Assembly (NCBI RefSeq): GCF_051195215.1
Contig: NZ_JBNAZM010000017.1
Location: forward strand, 1-64,000
Origin: Arhodomonas sp051195215
GTDB taxonomy: Bacteria > Pseudomonadota > Gammaproteobacteria > Nitrococcales > Nitrococcaceae
DNA length: 64,000 bases
Direction: 5' to 3'
Positions 1 through 6,714 of this stretch are shown one piece after another (position 1 is the first letter of the stretch; the number at the start of each line of letters is the position of its first letter). Position numbers and translations under genes: made by a program. Below the pieces are notes generated by a model that had not been told where the DNA came from, ran no database searches, and worked only from the letters and a program-made list of their open reading frames with translations.

Positions 1-345
1 AATGCCGGGTTACCCGCTTCGAAAAAAGTCGCCCAATACGACTGAGGCAAGAGCGTCGATTTAACGGCGCTTACGGTTCAATGGAGGAGAGCCAGAGGCG
101 TAGACAACCAGGCAGGGAAGCCCACGAGGACGACGGTTCCGAGACAAGACGACTACGCAGGAAGCGTTGCGGGGGGCTGGTCCTGCCTGACCCGGATCAA
201 CAGCACAAGGAATGGTGTCAATTCCGATTGAGGTGCTACCAATGGAACCCCGACTTCGTCAGCGACTACCGGCGCCCCCAGCCCGTGCACCGCGACGGCC
301 ACGCCGTCCGCTTCTTCGCCGTGGCCCCTGGGCACATTCGTCGGC
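1..345. other. island sequence without a clear gene
   Basis: Several overlapping open frames exist here but none has convincing protein character. The frame of the downstream candidate at 346 is open from about 235 without an ATG, GTG or TTG. A frame starting at 81 ends in a arginine-rich, shadow-like peptide. A frameshift joining these frames is possible but cannot be decided from this sequence. Confidence 0.4.
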
Positions 346-654
346 ATGTTCGGATCGGCCGTCGCCTTCTACCATTACTGGCAGTGGGACTTGTCACGGC
401 AACTCCAGGCCGTTGCCACTGAGGCACGAAGCGCGCTCGCGGCCGCACGAGAACGTGAAGCAGCAGCAGACGAGCGCCGAGCTCGGTTGGCCGAGCGCCG
501 TGCCGAGCGAGAGCGAGAGCGAGAGCGGCAAGCTGCGATCAAGCGGCACGCCGGACGTGCAACTTCTGGCGGCAGGAATTATGAAACGAACCCCACGCGG
601 AAAGCAAAGCACTATCGGCGACTGGCCTGCAATCGACTCGACTCTCTCCGCTGA
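346..654 (+). CDS. possible small membrane protein with charged helical tail
   Basis: I do not recognise this protein. The frame upstream of and including the ATG encodes a hydrophobic aromatic stretch (WPLGTFVGMF, then AVAFYHYW). It is followed by a long Ala/Arg/Glu-rich helix (about residues 22-65) and a basic C-terminus. That order resembles a membrane anchor plus a charged coiled coil. The hydrophobic part begins upstream of the only ATG, so the true start may be CTG or lost through a frameshift. It lies in the inferred island. The low-complexity RERER composition could also be a GC-rich artefact. Confidence 0.3.
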   Translation: MFGSAVAFYHYWQWDLSRQLQAVATEARSALAAAREREAAADERRARLAERRAERERERERQAAIKRHAGRATSGGRNYETNPTRKAKHYRRLACNRLDSLR

Positions 655-1219
655 CACTGAAAAGCGTGGCTAACGCATTGCATCCGAACTGCAACGCGGA
701 GTCACCATTACCACTCATCTAGTCTTCTCCTAGTCTGCTAGCGCACCACCTTCACTCTGGTTTCACACCCCACGTAGCGCAGATCACCGCCCGCAGTCTA
801 AGGCCGCTGAGCCATAAGAATGGTTAGCCAGCGTCACGAGGTCATTACTCACACTGCGTCACCTGTCTTTTGCCCGGTACCGGACCACTCTGGACGAACT
901 GGCGCAAACATCGGCTCTGGCGCCTCGACACTCCGTCACCCATCAGACACTCAATGAACCCAGCACTAGAGCTTCATGCAGACACGCCTGGACGCAAGTT
1001 TCGCTCAAATTCTTTCCGTTGCTTGTCCCTGTTTGTCCCTGATTGTCCGTGCTTATCGGTGATTGTTGATGCTCTCCAACATTCACACCGGATTGCTCCA
1101 TACTCCGTGTTGACTCCAAATTTTGAGACGGAAAGCTGCAGCTCAGCCACATTTCGGTTGCGTTTTGACACCATCCACCATAGAATGCCAAGTAAGCCAA
1201 AGACCTGGGTCAAGCACTA
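655..1219. other. intergenic island region
   Basis: No protein-like frame is visible. The region is less GC-rich than the rest of the window and carries a decamer tandem repeat at 1023-1072. It may hold the promoter of the gene at 1220. Confidence 0.5.
1023..1072. repeat. five degenerate 10-bp tandem units (TTGTCCCTGN type)
   Basis: Units start every 10 bases at 1023, 1033, 1043, 1053 and 1063. The first two are TTGTCCCTGT and TTGTCCCTGA, and the later units are degenerate. A weak sixth unit may precede them. The exact 10-bp register, about one helical turn, is the notable property. Function is unknown; it could be iteron-like or a dispersed intergenic repeat. Confidence 0.6.
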
Positions 1220-1681
1220 ATGGAACACGCACTAACGGAAACCGACCTGAAGGAGCTCAGAGCGACGGTGAAGGAGGCCGCTGATTCTGCTACGTGGGCC
1301 GCGTTAGCAGGGGACGGCACGGCGGAGAAGCTCATCGCCCTAATCGACCGCGAGCTAGCTCGAAAAGAGAAGGCGCGACGTGCAAGCACAGTTGAGCCAG
1401 AGGAAATCGACGAGCTCCCTCCAGAACTGATCAGCCAGCTTTCGCTATCCAAGTCGGACCGCGAAGAAATGAAGATCGTGCAGGTGCTGAATGATGCAGG
1501 CGGGACACTTTCGCTAGACCGCCTACTGATAGAGCTATACCGGGCCACCCGCGATATCTATCAACGGCGCCAACTAACCCAGCGGCTCTACAGGATGATA
1601 TCGAAAGGCATGGTCCGAGCCGTACCTGGTCGAAAAGGCGTATACACAACGGACCCCGGAGAGACAGAAGAGGAGACATGA
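1220..1681 (+). CDS. hypothetical protein with C-terminal winged-helix-like region
   Basis: A 153-residue acidic protein of unknown function. Residues 1-75 are predicted helical and charged (LTETDLKELRATVKEAADSA, and two Lys/Arg/Glu-rich helices). Residues 80-145 have the spacing of a winged helix: a helix with MKIVQVLNDAGG, a helix with DRLLIELYRAT, a recognition-like helix RRQLTQRLYRMISKGM, and a beta wing AVPGRKGVYTT. It could therefore be a small DNA-binding regulator of the island. The start ATG follows the last upstream stop closely. A possible 30-codon frame overlaps its stop as ATGA but is not supported. Confidence 0.65.
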   Translation: MEHALTETDLKELRATVKEAADSATWAALAGDGTAEKLIALIDRELARKEKARRASTVEPEEIDELPPELISQLSLSKSDREEMKIVQVLNDAGGTLSLDRLLIELYRATRDIYQRRQLTQRLYRMISKGMVRAVPGRKGVYTTDPGETEEET

Positions 1682-1843
1682 AGAGAACGCAGGACGCGCC
1701 GGCCCCTTGGCCGAGGGACCGACGCGGAAAACTGCCAGGCAGGGAGTCGGAGAGGACCCTACCCCCTTGATGACAGCGATGAGGTTAGTGTCGTTTTATC
1801 AGTGCATCACGACTATAGCCTCACCTGTCGCTGCCCTCAAGGT

Positions 1844-1869
1844 GAATCACCTCTCCGAGGGAGGTGTTC
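1844..1869 (+). promoter_or_regulatory. hairpin covering the Shine-Dalgarno of the 1876 gene
   Basis: CACCTC (1848-1853) pairs with GAGGTG (1861-1866). The GGAGG at 1860-1864 is the only ribosome-binding site for the GTG at 1876, so folding would occlude it. An in-frame TAA at 1873-1875 directly precedes the GTG. This is structural inference only. Confidence 0.35.
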
Positions 1870-1875
1870 ATGTAA

Positions 1876-2019
1876 GTGCGGAGCAGAAAGAAGCGTAAGC
1901 CGGCACCGCCGGGGTTTCGTTGGCAGTGTTGCCGTTTCCGTCGAGTCAAGAACTCGAATAGGTATCTCGATGCCTGGGAATACGGCTACGACGCCTGGTG
2001 TTTCCTCGTACGGTGCTAG
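1876..2019 (+). CDS. small basic/aromatic protein of unknown function (47 aa)
   Basis: The frame begins at GTG 1876, immediately after an in-frame TAA, with GGGAGG about 11 bases upstream. The product starts with a basic segment (RSRKKRKPAPPGF). It continues with RWQCCRFRRVKNSNRYLDA and ends in an aromatic, cysteine-containing segment (AWEYGYDAWCFLVRC). The ending resembles short conserved hypothetical proteins in proteobacterial accessory DNA that end in a DYGYxAWxFLVR-like motif; this comparison is from memory. The codon choice is protein-like and the product is not a shadow of another gene. Its function is unknown. Confidence 0.5.
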   Translation: MRSRKKRKPAPPGFRWQCCRFRRVKNSNRYLDAWEYGYDAWCFLVRC

Positions 2020-2098
2020 GAGGCAAAGCGACGTGCCAACCCCCGGTTGGCACGTTGACTATCAAGGTGAAAACGCAAACCTGACAGGTGAACCGATC

Positions 2099-2272
2099 AT
2101 GGCTAAGACATTTAAGCCTGGAGAGCGTGCCAAGCGCTCAGGTCAGTACGCAATCGAAGGTCCCCGAGGTGGACACACCGGCAAAGAGCGAACCGTTACA
2201 CGAGGGGAGCCGTTGCCACCAACACCTAAGCAGGGCCAGAAGTACCGGCTGACCGATCCCACCAAGCACTAA
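2099..2272 (+). CDS. YjzC family protein (57 aa)
   Basis: This short protein matches the YjzC-like family over its whole length. It has the opening MAKTFKPGERAKRSGQY, a central GPRGGHTGKERTVTRG and the ending PPTPKQGQKYRL with a C-terminal DPTKH. Proteins of this family are small, Gly/Pro/Lys-rich and without an assigned biochemical role. The longer frame upstream of ATG 2099 has no protein character, so the internal ATG is chosen. A terminator-like hairpin follows 13 bases after the stop, so it is probably a single transcription unit. Confidence 0.85.
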   Translation: MAKTFKPGERAKRSGQYAIEGPRGGHTGKERTVTRGEPLPPTPKQGQKYRLTDPTKH

Positions 2273-2285
2273 TTGACCCATCATA

Positions 2286-2307
2286 GGCGACCGCAATGGC
2301 GGTCGCC
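2286..2307 (+). terminator. hairpin after the yjzC-like gene
   Basis: GGCGACCGC (2286-2294) and GCGGTCGCC (2299-2307) form a perfect 9-bp stem with loop AATG. Only two T residues follow, so it is a weak intrinsic terminator or a transcript-end stem. Confidence 0.6.
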
Positions 2308-2405
2308 TTCCGTTCACCCTCCCGACCACGGGCATCCGCTCCCTTGTAGGTCGCCGCACAGCAAGCCCCACCGAAGCACTCTACGCACACGGCTAGAATC
2401 ACGAT

Positions 2406-2585
2406 ATGTGCGGCCGCTACGAACACCACTCACCCCGGTACGAGTACGCGGAGAAGGTCGGGCATTCTGTGCACTGCCGGCGGGCGTGGGTGACAGAGAA
2501 GAAGACACCGAGGTCGATCAACCTACCGATGAAAACAATAGCGACGAGCGGTCATTGTCGAGTGCATACGTTGTGCATACCCTAA
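2406..2585 (+). pseudogene. truncated SRAP (YedK/HMCES-type) gene fragment
   Basis: The frame begins MCGRYEHHSPRYEYAEKV. This aligns with the first 18 residues of the intact SRAP protein at 13543 (MCGRYERHTPRDAYAEQL), including catalytic Cys2. After about residue 19 the similarity is lost. The frame reaches a stop after 59 codons, without the later Asn, Glu and His active-site residues. It ends six bases before the BrnT start, and the brnTA operator-like repeats lie inside it. A recombination event that brought in brnTA may have truncated it. Expression of the remnant is unlikely to give a working autoprotease. Confidence 0.65.
2562..2580 (+). promoter_or_regulatory. direct repeat upstream of brnT, possible BrnA operator
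   Basis: GTGCATAC occurs at 2562-2569 and again at 2573-2580, 11 bases apart, which is one DNA turn. The second copy ends 11 bases before the brnT start codon. BrnA-type antitoxins are known to repress their own operon. These repeats are the obvious candidate site, although no binding data exist. Confidence 0.45.
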
Positions 2586-2591
2586 GATCAT

Positions 2592-2858
2592 ATGGATGTG
2601 GAATGGGACCCGGCCAAGGCGAAGGCCAACCAGCGCAAGCACCGGGTGAGCTTTGCGGACGCTGCCGGCGTTCTGTTCGATCCCGAGGCGTTGGTGATGG
2701 AGGATCCGGACGCCGAGGACGAACAGCGGCACGTGGCCCTGGGCATGGATCACCTGGGGCGGGTGCTGGTGGTGGTGTTCAGCTATCGCGGTGAGGCGGT
2801 CCGGCTGATTTCGGCCCGCAAGGCGAGTCCCGGCGAACGCCGGCAGTACGAGGGTTGA
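2592..2858 (+). CDS. brnT: BrnT family toxin
   Basis: This 88-residue protein fits BrnT, the ribonuclease-like toxin of type II toxin-antitoxin pairs (RelE-like fold). The typical BrnT signatures are present: a start like VEWDPAKAKANQRKHRVSF near residues 3-21, a central FDPEALVMEDPDAEDEQR segment, and a C-terminal half with VVFSYRGEAVRLISARKASP. The final RLISARKA segment carries the conserved Arg, Ser and Arg. The gene is four bases upstream of its antitoxin. Toxin-first order is the normal brnTA arrangement. BrnT inhibits translation by RNA cleavage when free of BrnA. Confidence 0.92.
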   Translation: MDVEWDPAKAKANQRKHRVSFADAAGVLFDPEALVMEDPDAEDEQRHVALGMDHLGRVLVVVFSYRGEAVRLISARKASPGERRQYEG

Positions 2859-2862
2859 GGGT

Positions 2863-3114
2863 ATGCGCAACGAGTACGATTTCAGCAAGGCGAAGCGCGG
2901 GCCGGCCGTCTCCCAGCGCGGCAAGACCCGTGTGACGCTGTGGCTCGACAACGAGGTCATCGAGGCGTTCCGCTCGCAGGCGGAGGCGGCCGGCAAGGGT
3001 TACCAGACGCTCATCAACGAGGCGTTGCGGGAACACATCGGTGCGTCACCGAAGCCGCTGGACGAGGAGGCGCTACGGCGAGTGCTGCGCGAGGAGTTGA
3101 AGCACGCCGGGTAG
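2863..3114 (+). CDS. brnA: BrnA family antitoxin
   Basis: This 83-residue protein is the cognate antitoxin. It opens with the short toxin-contact region (MRNEYDFSKAKRG). It continues with a ribbon-helix-helix DNA-binding region, where KTRVTLWLDNEVIEAFRSQA is the strand and first helix and GYQTLINEALREHI is the second helix. It neutralises BrnT and is expected to repress the operon. It is the last gene before the attachment-site remnant at 3217, a common position for island maintenance modules. Confidence 0.92.
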   Translation: MRNEYDFSKAKRGPAVSQRGKTRVTLWLDNEVIEAFRSQAEAAGKGYQTLINEALREHIGASPKPLDEEALRRVLREELKHAG

Positions 3115-3216
3115 TGTCAACGCGAACGGCTTTTATTGTGCCATATAGTGGCGAAACAGAATCATAACCCACTGATTGCAGGGGAATAGTAGCGCTTTGC
3201 GCCCTTTCCCGGCGCT

Positions 3217-3261
3217 CTTGTAATCTGCTGTTCGCTGGTTCGAGTCCAGCAGGGCCCACCA
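3217..3261 (+). tRNA. 3' half of tRNA-Thr(TGT): island attachment-site remnant
   Basis: The sequence reads as an anticodon loop CTTGTAA (3217-3223, anticodon TGT), then the 3' anticodon strand TCTGC, a variable loop and the T-arm GCTGG-TTCGAGT-CCAGC. It ends with the acceptor strand AGGGCCC, discriminator A and CCA. The upstream bases do not complete the anticodon stem, and no GGGCCCT acceptor partner occurs within a tRNA length. The gene is therefore only a 3' fragment broken at the anticodon loop. That is the usual crossover place of tRNA-targeting tyrosine integrases. No integrase gene is present in the window. Confidence 0.8.
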
Positions 3262-3282
3262 GAACATTCAGGTACTTGGCTG

Positions 3283-3310
3283 AAGCTCGCCCCTTGGGGG
3301 AGCTTTTTTA
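3283..3310 (+). terminator. intrinsic terminator after the tRNA-Thr fragment
   Basis: AAGCTC and GCCCC pair with GGGG and GAGCTT around a TT loop, followed by TTTTTTA. It is a strong Rho-independent terminator. As the likely native terminator of the tRNA, it places original chromosome to the right of 3261. Confidence 0.85.
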
Positions 3311-3533
3311 TGGCTAAGTGTCGGCCAAGTGTCCACGGCCCCGCCCCGGTCACCTCCGTCGCAACCTAGAGACGCGAGCATGGCTTGGAAGCAATCGCCA
3401 TAACACACTGAATTACTGGCGCTTTTGTATCGGTTACTCGACGCCCGACGTTGCCGGCACAGGTTCGGTGGCAATAGCCCGCACTGAAATGGAAGCTAGT
3501 CGTCGTGTGATTCAGTAATCCAAGTAAGCCCAG

Positions 3534-3813
3534 ATGATATTCCGCCCCGCATTTACCTGGATACTCGCCGCTTGCGCCTTCGCCGCAGGCGCTCTCAGCG
3601 GTTGCCACGCTTACGGCGGTCCCATCGGCGACCGACCGCCCCAGCACCCGAGCGCTCGGCACGTGAACATCCCCGAAGGGCATATGCCCCCCCCCCCCTG
3701 GCGAGTGCCGCATCTGGTTCCCAGATCGACCGCCGGGCCAACAACCACCACCCGGAAACTGCTACGAGCTCGAGCAGCGCGTCCCGCCAGACGCCATTCT
3801 GGTCCGCGGCTAG
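3534..3813 (+). pseudogene. small lipoprotein, frameshifted at a run of 12 C
   Basis: The start frame encodes a lipoprotein signal (MIFRPAFTWILAACAFAAG, then ALSGC as lipobox with Cys24). It continues through HVNIPEGHMPPPP. At 3687-3698 there are 12 consecutive C. Downstream, the protein-like frame is a different one. It reads PGECRIWFPDRPPGQQPPPG and then NCYELEQRVPPDAILVRG, ending at TAG 3811-3813. I recall this as the usual ending of a family of short Pro-rich lipoproteins. Removing one C (11) or four (8) restores a single frame of about 92 residues. The interruption may be slippage-based phase variation, a true inactivation or a homopolymer sequencing error. Confidence 0.75.
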
Positions 3814-4070
3814 ACCCAACCCCGATCTCGCCGTTGCGACTACCTTGCTCTGTTTGAGCGCCCGTGGGTTTCGGTGCGGCAGTCCGGCGCAAGGCAACGC
3901 GGCTAGTGGTCACCTGTGGTTACCGGATCGAACGCAACGACCACCGTGGCCGGCTTCGCCGCAGTCCGGTTGCCGCGCGGCAGGTGATCACCTGCATGTA
4001 ACGACTAACGTGGCGTACGCCCCATCTCTCCAAACACCGGCCGGCGCCCCCATGAACGGGGCATGGCTCG
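3814..4070. other. intergenic region
   Basis: No protein-like frame is visible between the lipoprotein gene and the minus-strand regulator at 4071. A GGTGATCACC palindrome near 3984-3993 is the only structure noticed. Confidence 0.4.
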
Positions 4071-4274
4071 TCATTTCCGTTCCTCAGCATGAAGACAGTC
4101 ACTCGTGACAAGCGCCAGATTGATCAAACGGTGCCTGCCAATCTTGCGGGTGGGAAGTTGCTGGCGGGCGACCATGCCGCGGACCTGATCGAACGACAGC
4201 CCGGTAAGCTCCGCGAACCGCTCCTTGGTCACCAACGGCCAGACCACCAGTTGCCCGGCTTGGAGGTCTTCCAT
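4071..4274 (-). CDS. small helix-turn-helix protein (phage excisionase/regulator type)
   Basis: This 67-residue protein has a central DNA-binding signature: VTKERFAELTGLSFDQVRG forms the helix-turn-helix and MVARQQLPTRKIGRHRLINL the wing. The pattern is that of MerR/excisionase-like winged helices in prophages, where such proteins control excision or early genes. It is divergent from the XRE-type gene at 4361. The short intergenic region is full of CGTTAA/TTAACG half sites. Only the family level of assignment is secure. Confidence 0.7.
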   Translation of the reverse strand: MEDLQAGQLVVWPLVTKERFAELTGLSFDQVRGMVARQQLPTRKIGRHRLINLALVTSDCLHAEERK

Positions 4275-4312
4275 ATCCTCGTTCCTACACAGTCAACCAC
4301 GTTGCAGCACAC

Positions 4313-4366
4313 ACGTTAATTAACGTATGCGTTAGTTGACGTTAATACGTGAGATAACGTATGTTA
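4313..4366. promoter_or_regulatory. operator cluster between divergent phage-like regulators
   Basis: ACGTTAATTAACGT (4313-4326) is a perfect 14-bp palindrome. Related half sites follow: GCGTTAG near 4329, ACGTTAAT near 4339, ATAACGTAT near 4354 and GTTAACG near 4363. This spacing of repeated half sites between two divergent HTH genes is typical of a lysogeny-type switch. Which protein binds is unknown. Confidence 0.6.
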
Positions 4367-4639
4367 ACGCTCGCCACACGCTTGCGTGCGATCCGACAAT
4401 CCACGGGTATGGGCCGGACCCGCTTTGGCGAATACGTCGGCGTACCCTGGCGGACAATTGAGAACATCGAGCAGAAAGGCAGCACTCCCCGTGGTGATGT
4501 GCTGGCCGCAGTTGCAGCGAAGTTCCCGGAGTACAGTGTCTGGCTCCTCACTGGAACGGAGCAGCCGGAGCAACGACAAACACGGCCGATGGCAGCAGCA
4601 GACCTCGAAGGCCCCGACAGTGAGGCGGCCGCTCCGTAA
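4361..4639 (+). CDS. XRE-family phage-repressor-like HTH protein
   Basis: The 92-residue product has an N-terminal XRE helix-turn-helix. RLRAIRQSTGMGRTRFGEYV contains helices 1-2 and GVPWRTIENIEQKGSTPRG the recognition helix. A GDVLAAVAAKFPEYSVWLLTG segment follows; the ending YxxWLLTG is typical of small phage CI-like regulators. The C-terminal 25 residues are acidic and probably disordered. Gene and operators overlap: the start lies within the cluster of TTAACG half sites, which suggests autoregulation. Confidence 0.8.
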   Translation: MLTLATRLRAIRQSTGMGRTRFGEYVGVPWRTIENIEQKGSTPRGDVLAAVAAKFPEYSVWLLTGTEQPEQRQTRPMAAADLEGPDSEAAAP

Positions 4640-4845
4640 ACATCGAAACGCGTCGTTATCGCGTTTGGACAGCCCCCATTCGCTCAAGCTCGTACGGCAG
4701 GTAGCGCATTCAACCGGTTACTCCACATGTCCGGGCACTCATCTCGCGTGTGGGAGATGCTTCACGGCGAGGACGAAGATGCCATCCTTGCCCCGGTGGG
4801 CTTCAGTTGGATCGCCAACCGAGCCCGCTCCACAGCCCCCCCTTC

Positions 4846-5598
4846 TCACCATGGGCAATCACCGACTAGAAGCTGCCTTCCCGCACCTGACTCGCGAACG
4901 CCAATAGCGTCGTCCACGTAAGCATACTGCCGTGAAAACGGCGGCCACTTGTCGCCGAGGCCGATGGCGTCGTTGATGACGAGCACCTGGCCGTCGCAGG
5001 CGGTGCCGGCGCCTATCCCGATGGTCGGTATGGCGACGGACTGGGTAATGGTCTCGGCCAGTGTGTCCGGGATGTGTTCGAGCACGAGCAGATAGGCGCC
5101 CGACTCGGCGATACCGGAGGCTTCGATCAGCACGCGCTCAGCGTCATCGGCCTCACGCCCCACCTGCCCGAAGCTGTTGGAGGTCTGCGGTGTCAGCCCC
5201 GTATGCCCGACGACGTCGATGCCATGGTCGACGAGATGGCGGATGACATCGTACTTGGGACCTTCCAGCTTCACGCTGTCGGCGCCTGCCTCGAGGAGGC
5301 GCCGAGCGTTCGTCAACGCAGTATCCGCATCACGGTCGCTGCCATAGGGCAGGTCCGCGACGATGTGGGTGTCGCCAGCGCCTCGCCGAACCGCGCCGAC
5401 GTGATACTCCATGTGCGCCATCGTGACGTGCCGGGTGCTGTCGAAGTCCATTTCCACCATTTCGACCGTATCGCCCACGAGAATCACAGGTAGCCCCGCT
5501 TTTTCGAGGCAACGTGCGACGGGGGTGGTATAGGCCGTCAGCATCGGGATCGGTGTTACCGACTTCATGTGACGAAGTGCTTCTGCACTGTGCTTCAT
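4846..5598 (-). CDS. panB: 3-methyl-2-oxobutanoate hydroxymethyltransferase (PanB family)
   Basis: PanB transfers a hydroxymethyl group from 5,10-methylene-THF to alpha-ketoisovalerate to make ketopantoate for pantothenate and CoA synthesis. The TIM-barrel signatures are present: LVGDTVEMV with D43, ADLPYG with D82, SVKLEG with K110, GHTGLTPQ with H132, LVLEHIP with catalytic E174, and IGIGAGTACDGQVLVIND. The length (250) is slightly short. The last 20 residues (ESGAGRQLLVGDCPW) do not resemble the usual tail. No panC or panD is adjacent. It is divergent from an AraC regulator, so it may be a specialised paralogue. Confidence 0.85.
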   Translation of the reverse strand: MKHSAEALRHMKSVTPIPMLTAYTTPVARCLEKAGLPVILVGDTVEMVEMDFDSTRHVTMAHMEYHVGAVRRGAGDTHIVADLPYGSDRDADTALTNARRLLEAGADSVKLEGPKYDVIRHLVDHGIDVVGHTGLTPQTSNSFGQVGREADDAERVLIEASGIAESGAYLLVLEHIPDTLAETITQSVAIPTIGIGAGTACDGQVLVINDAIGLGDKWPPFSRQYAYVDDAIGVRESGAGRQLLVGDCPW

Positions 5599-5739
5599 TG
5601 CACGACTCTCTTTGCATGAACACGGGACGTTGCGTGCATTCGACGCTGACGCCGCAGCGATTCAATAGCCGTTCGGATAGTGCCCCGTCAACCTGGGCCC
5701 GGGAAGTACGTTACCGGATCCCGTTGCTACACTTCGTTG

Positions 5740-6621
5740 ATGCCAAATCAGACCGCAAAGTCCCGGCCATCCGAGCCGAGTCAGCAGTCACGAGCCGGAT
5801 ATGACGGCCACGCGGCCGTTCGGCAGCTACAACGATGTCTACCGCCGGGCTCTCATTCCCCCATCGGCAACATCGTGGCGCGCCGCGGGTATCGACTGGA
5901 GCGCGTTCGCATCGGCGCACCGACGCTCATTGTCGTCCTGCGTGGTGAGAAGACGTTGTTTTACGGTGGCCAGCCCATCGTGGGCCACTCCGGCGACTGG
6001 CTCGGCTTGCCCGCAGGGTGCGAGATGGATGTCATCAACCGGCCGGAGCACGGTCTTTACCATGCACTGGCCATCCCCTTCAATGCCTCGGATATCGCCG
6101 CGGTGCGCGCACTGGCACAACCGCCCGCCATCGACCGGGCCACCGACATTCGTATTCACACGACACCACCGATGTGGCAGGCCTTGGTCCACTATGCGGA
6201 AACGCACGCGGACGCGCCGCCAGCGCTGCTCGCTCATCGCCGGCGCGAGGTACTGTTGGCGGCACTTCTGGAAGAGGCGACGCCGCAGCTCCTTATCGGT
6301 CCGGGCGATAGCACGGCGACGCGGGTCGCCCACCTGCTTGCCACCGATCCCGCCGCGCCATGGTGCGCGCCGGACGTCGCCCAGCGGCTTGCGGTCAGCG
6401 AGGCGACACTCCGGCGTCGGCTGGCCGCGGAGCATACGAGCTTCCGTGAACGCCTCGTGGAAGTGCGCCTGGCTACCGGGTTGAGCCTGCTTCAACAAGG
6501 TGGCGTGTCGGTGGCCGAAGCGGCGAGCCGATGCGGGTACGACTCACCATCGCGATTCGCCCAACGCTTCCGCGAGCGATTCGGTACTTCGCCATCCACG
6601 GTGTCCACACCCACGCAGTGA
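5740..6621 (+). CDS. AraC family transcriptional regulator
   Basis: The C-terminal 100 residues carry the two helix-turn-helix motifs of AraC/XylS proteins: DVAQRLAVSEATLRRRLAAE and VSVAEAASRCGYDSPSRFAQ, with RFRERFGTSPS closing the domain. The N-terminal part is a cupin-like sensor region (IVVLRGEKTLFYGGQPIVGH, then GDWLGLPAGCEMDVINRPE). I chose ATG 5740 over 5680 because the upstream 20 codons look non-coding, but this is uncertain. It is divergent from panB and probably regulates it or itself. Confidence 0.85.
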   Translation: MPNQTAKSRPSEPSQQSRAGYDGHAAVRQLQRCLPPGSHSPIGNIVARRGYRLERVRIGAPTLIVVLRGEKTLFYGGQPIVGHSGDWLGLPAGCEMDVINRPEHGLYHALAIPFNASDIAAVRALAQPPAIDRATDIRIHTTPPMWQALVHYAETHADAPPALLAHRRREVLLAALLEEATPQLLIGPGDSTATRVAHLLATDPAAPWCAPDVAQRLAVSEATLRRRLAAEHTSFRERLVEVRLATGLSLLQQGGVSVAEAASRCGYDSPSRFAQRFRERFGTSPSTVSTPTQ

Positions 6622-6714
6622 TCGAAACGGGCGCGTGTTTGCGCGAAAGCGGATAACGCGAAGCTGGCGTCAGAGCTACCTTGACGCCTGTACACCCGCA
6701 AACGGAGCGACATC

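Noticed and set aside
1678..1770. 30-codon frame overlapping the stop of the 1220 gene as ATGA
   Set aside because: It is Arg/Pro-rich with no recognisable features. The overlap alone is weak support.
2273..2794. 173-codon plus-strand frame
   Set aside because: It runs through the terminator, the SRAP fragment and brnT in another frame. Its composition is Arg/Gly/Pro-rich and typical of a GC-rich shadow.
3014..3259. Minus-strand frame starting MGPAGLEPANS
   Set aside because: It is the antisense of the tRNA 3' fragment, a common false gene call near tRNA genes.
4640..4710. Short frame IETRRYRVWTAPIRSSSYGR after the XRE gene
   Set aside because: It looks protein-like but has no start codon after the preceding in-frame stop and is only about 26 codons long. 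It may be a phage gene remnant.
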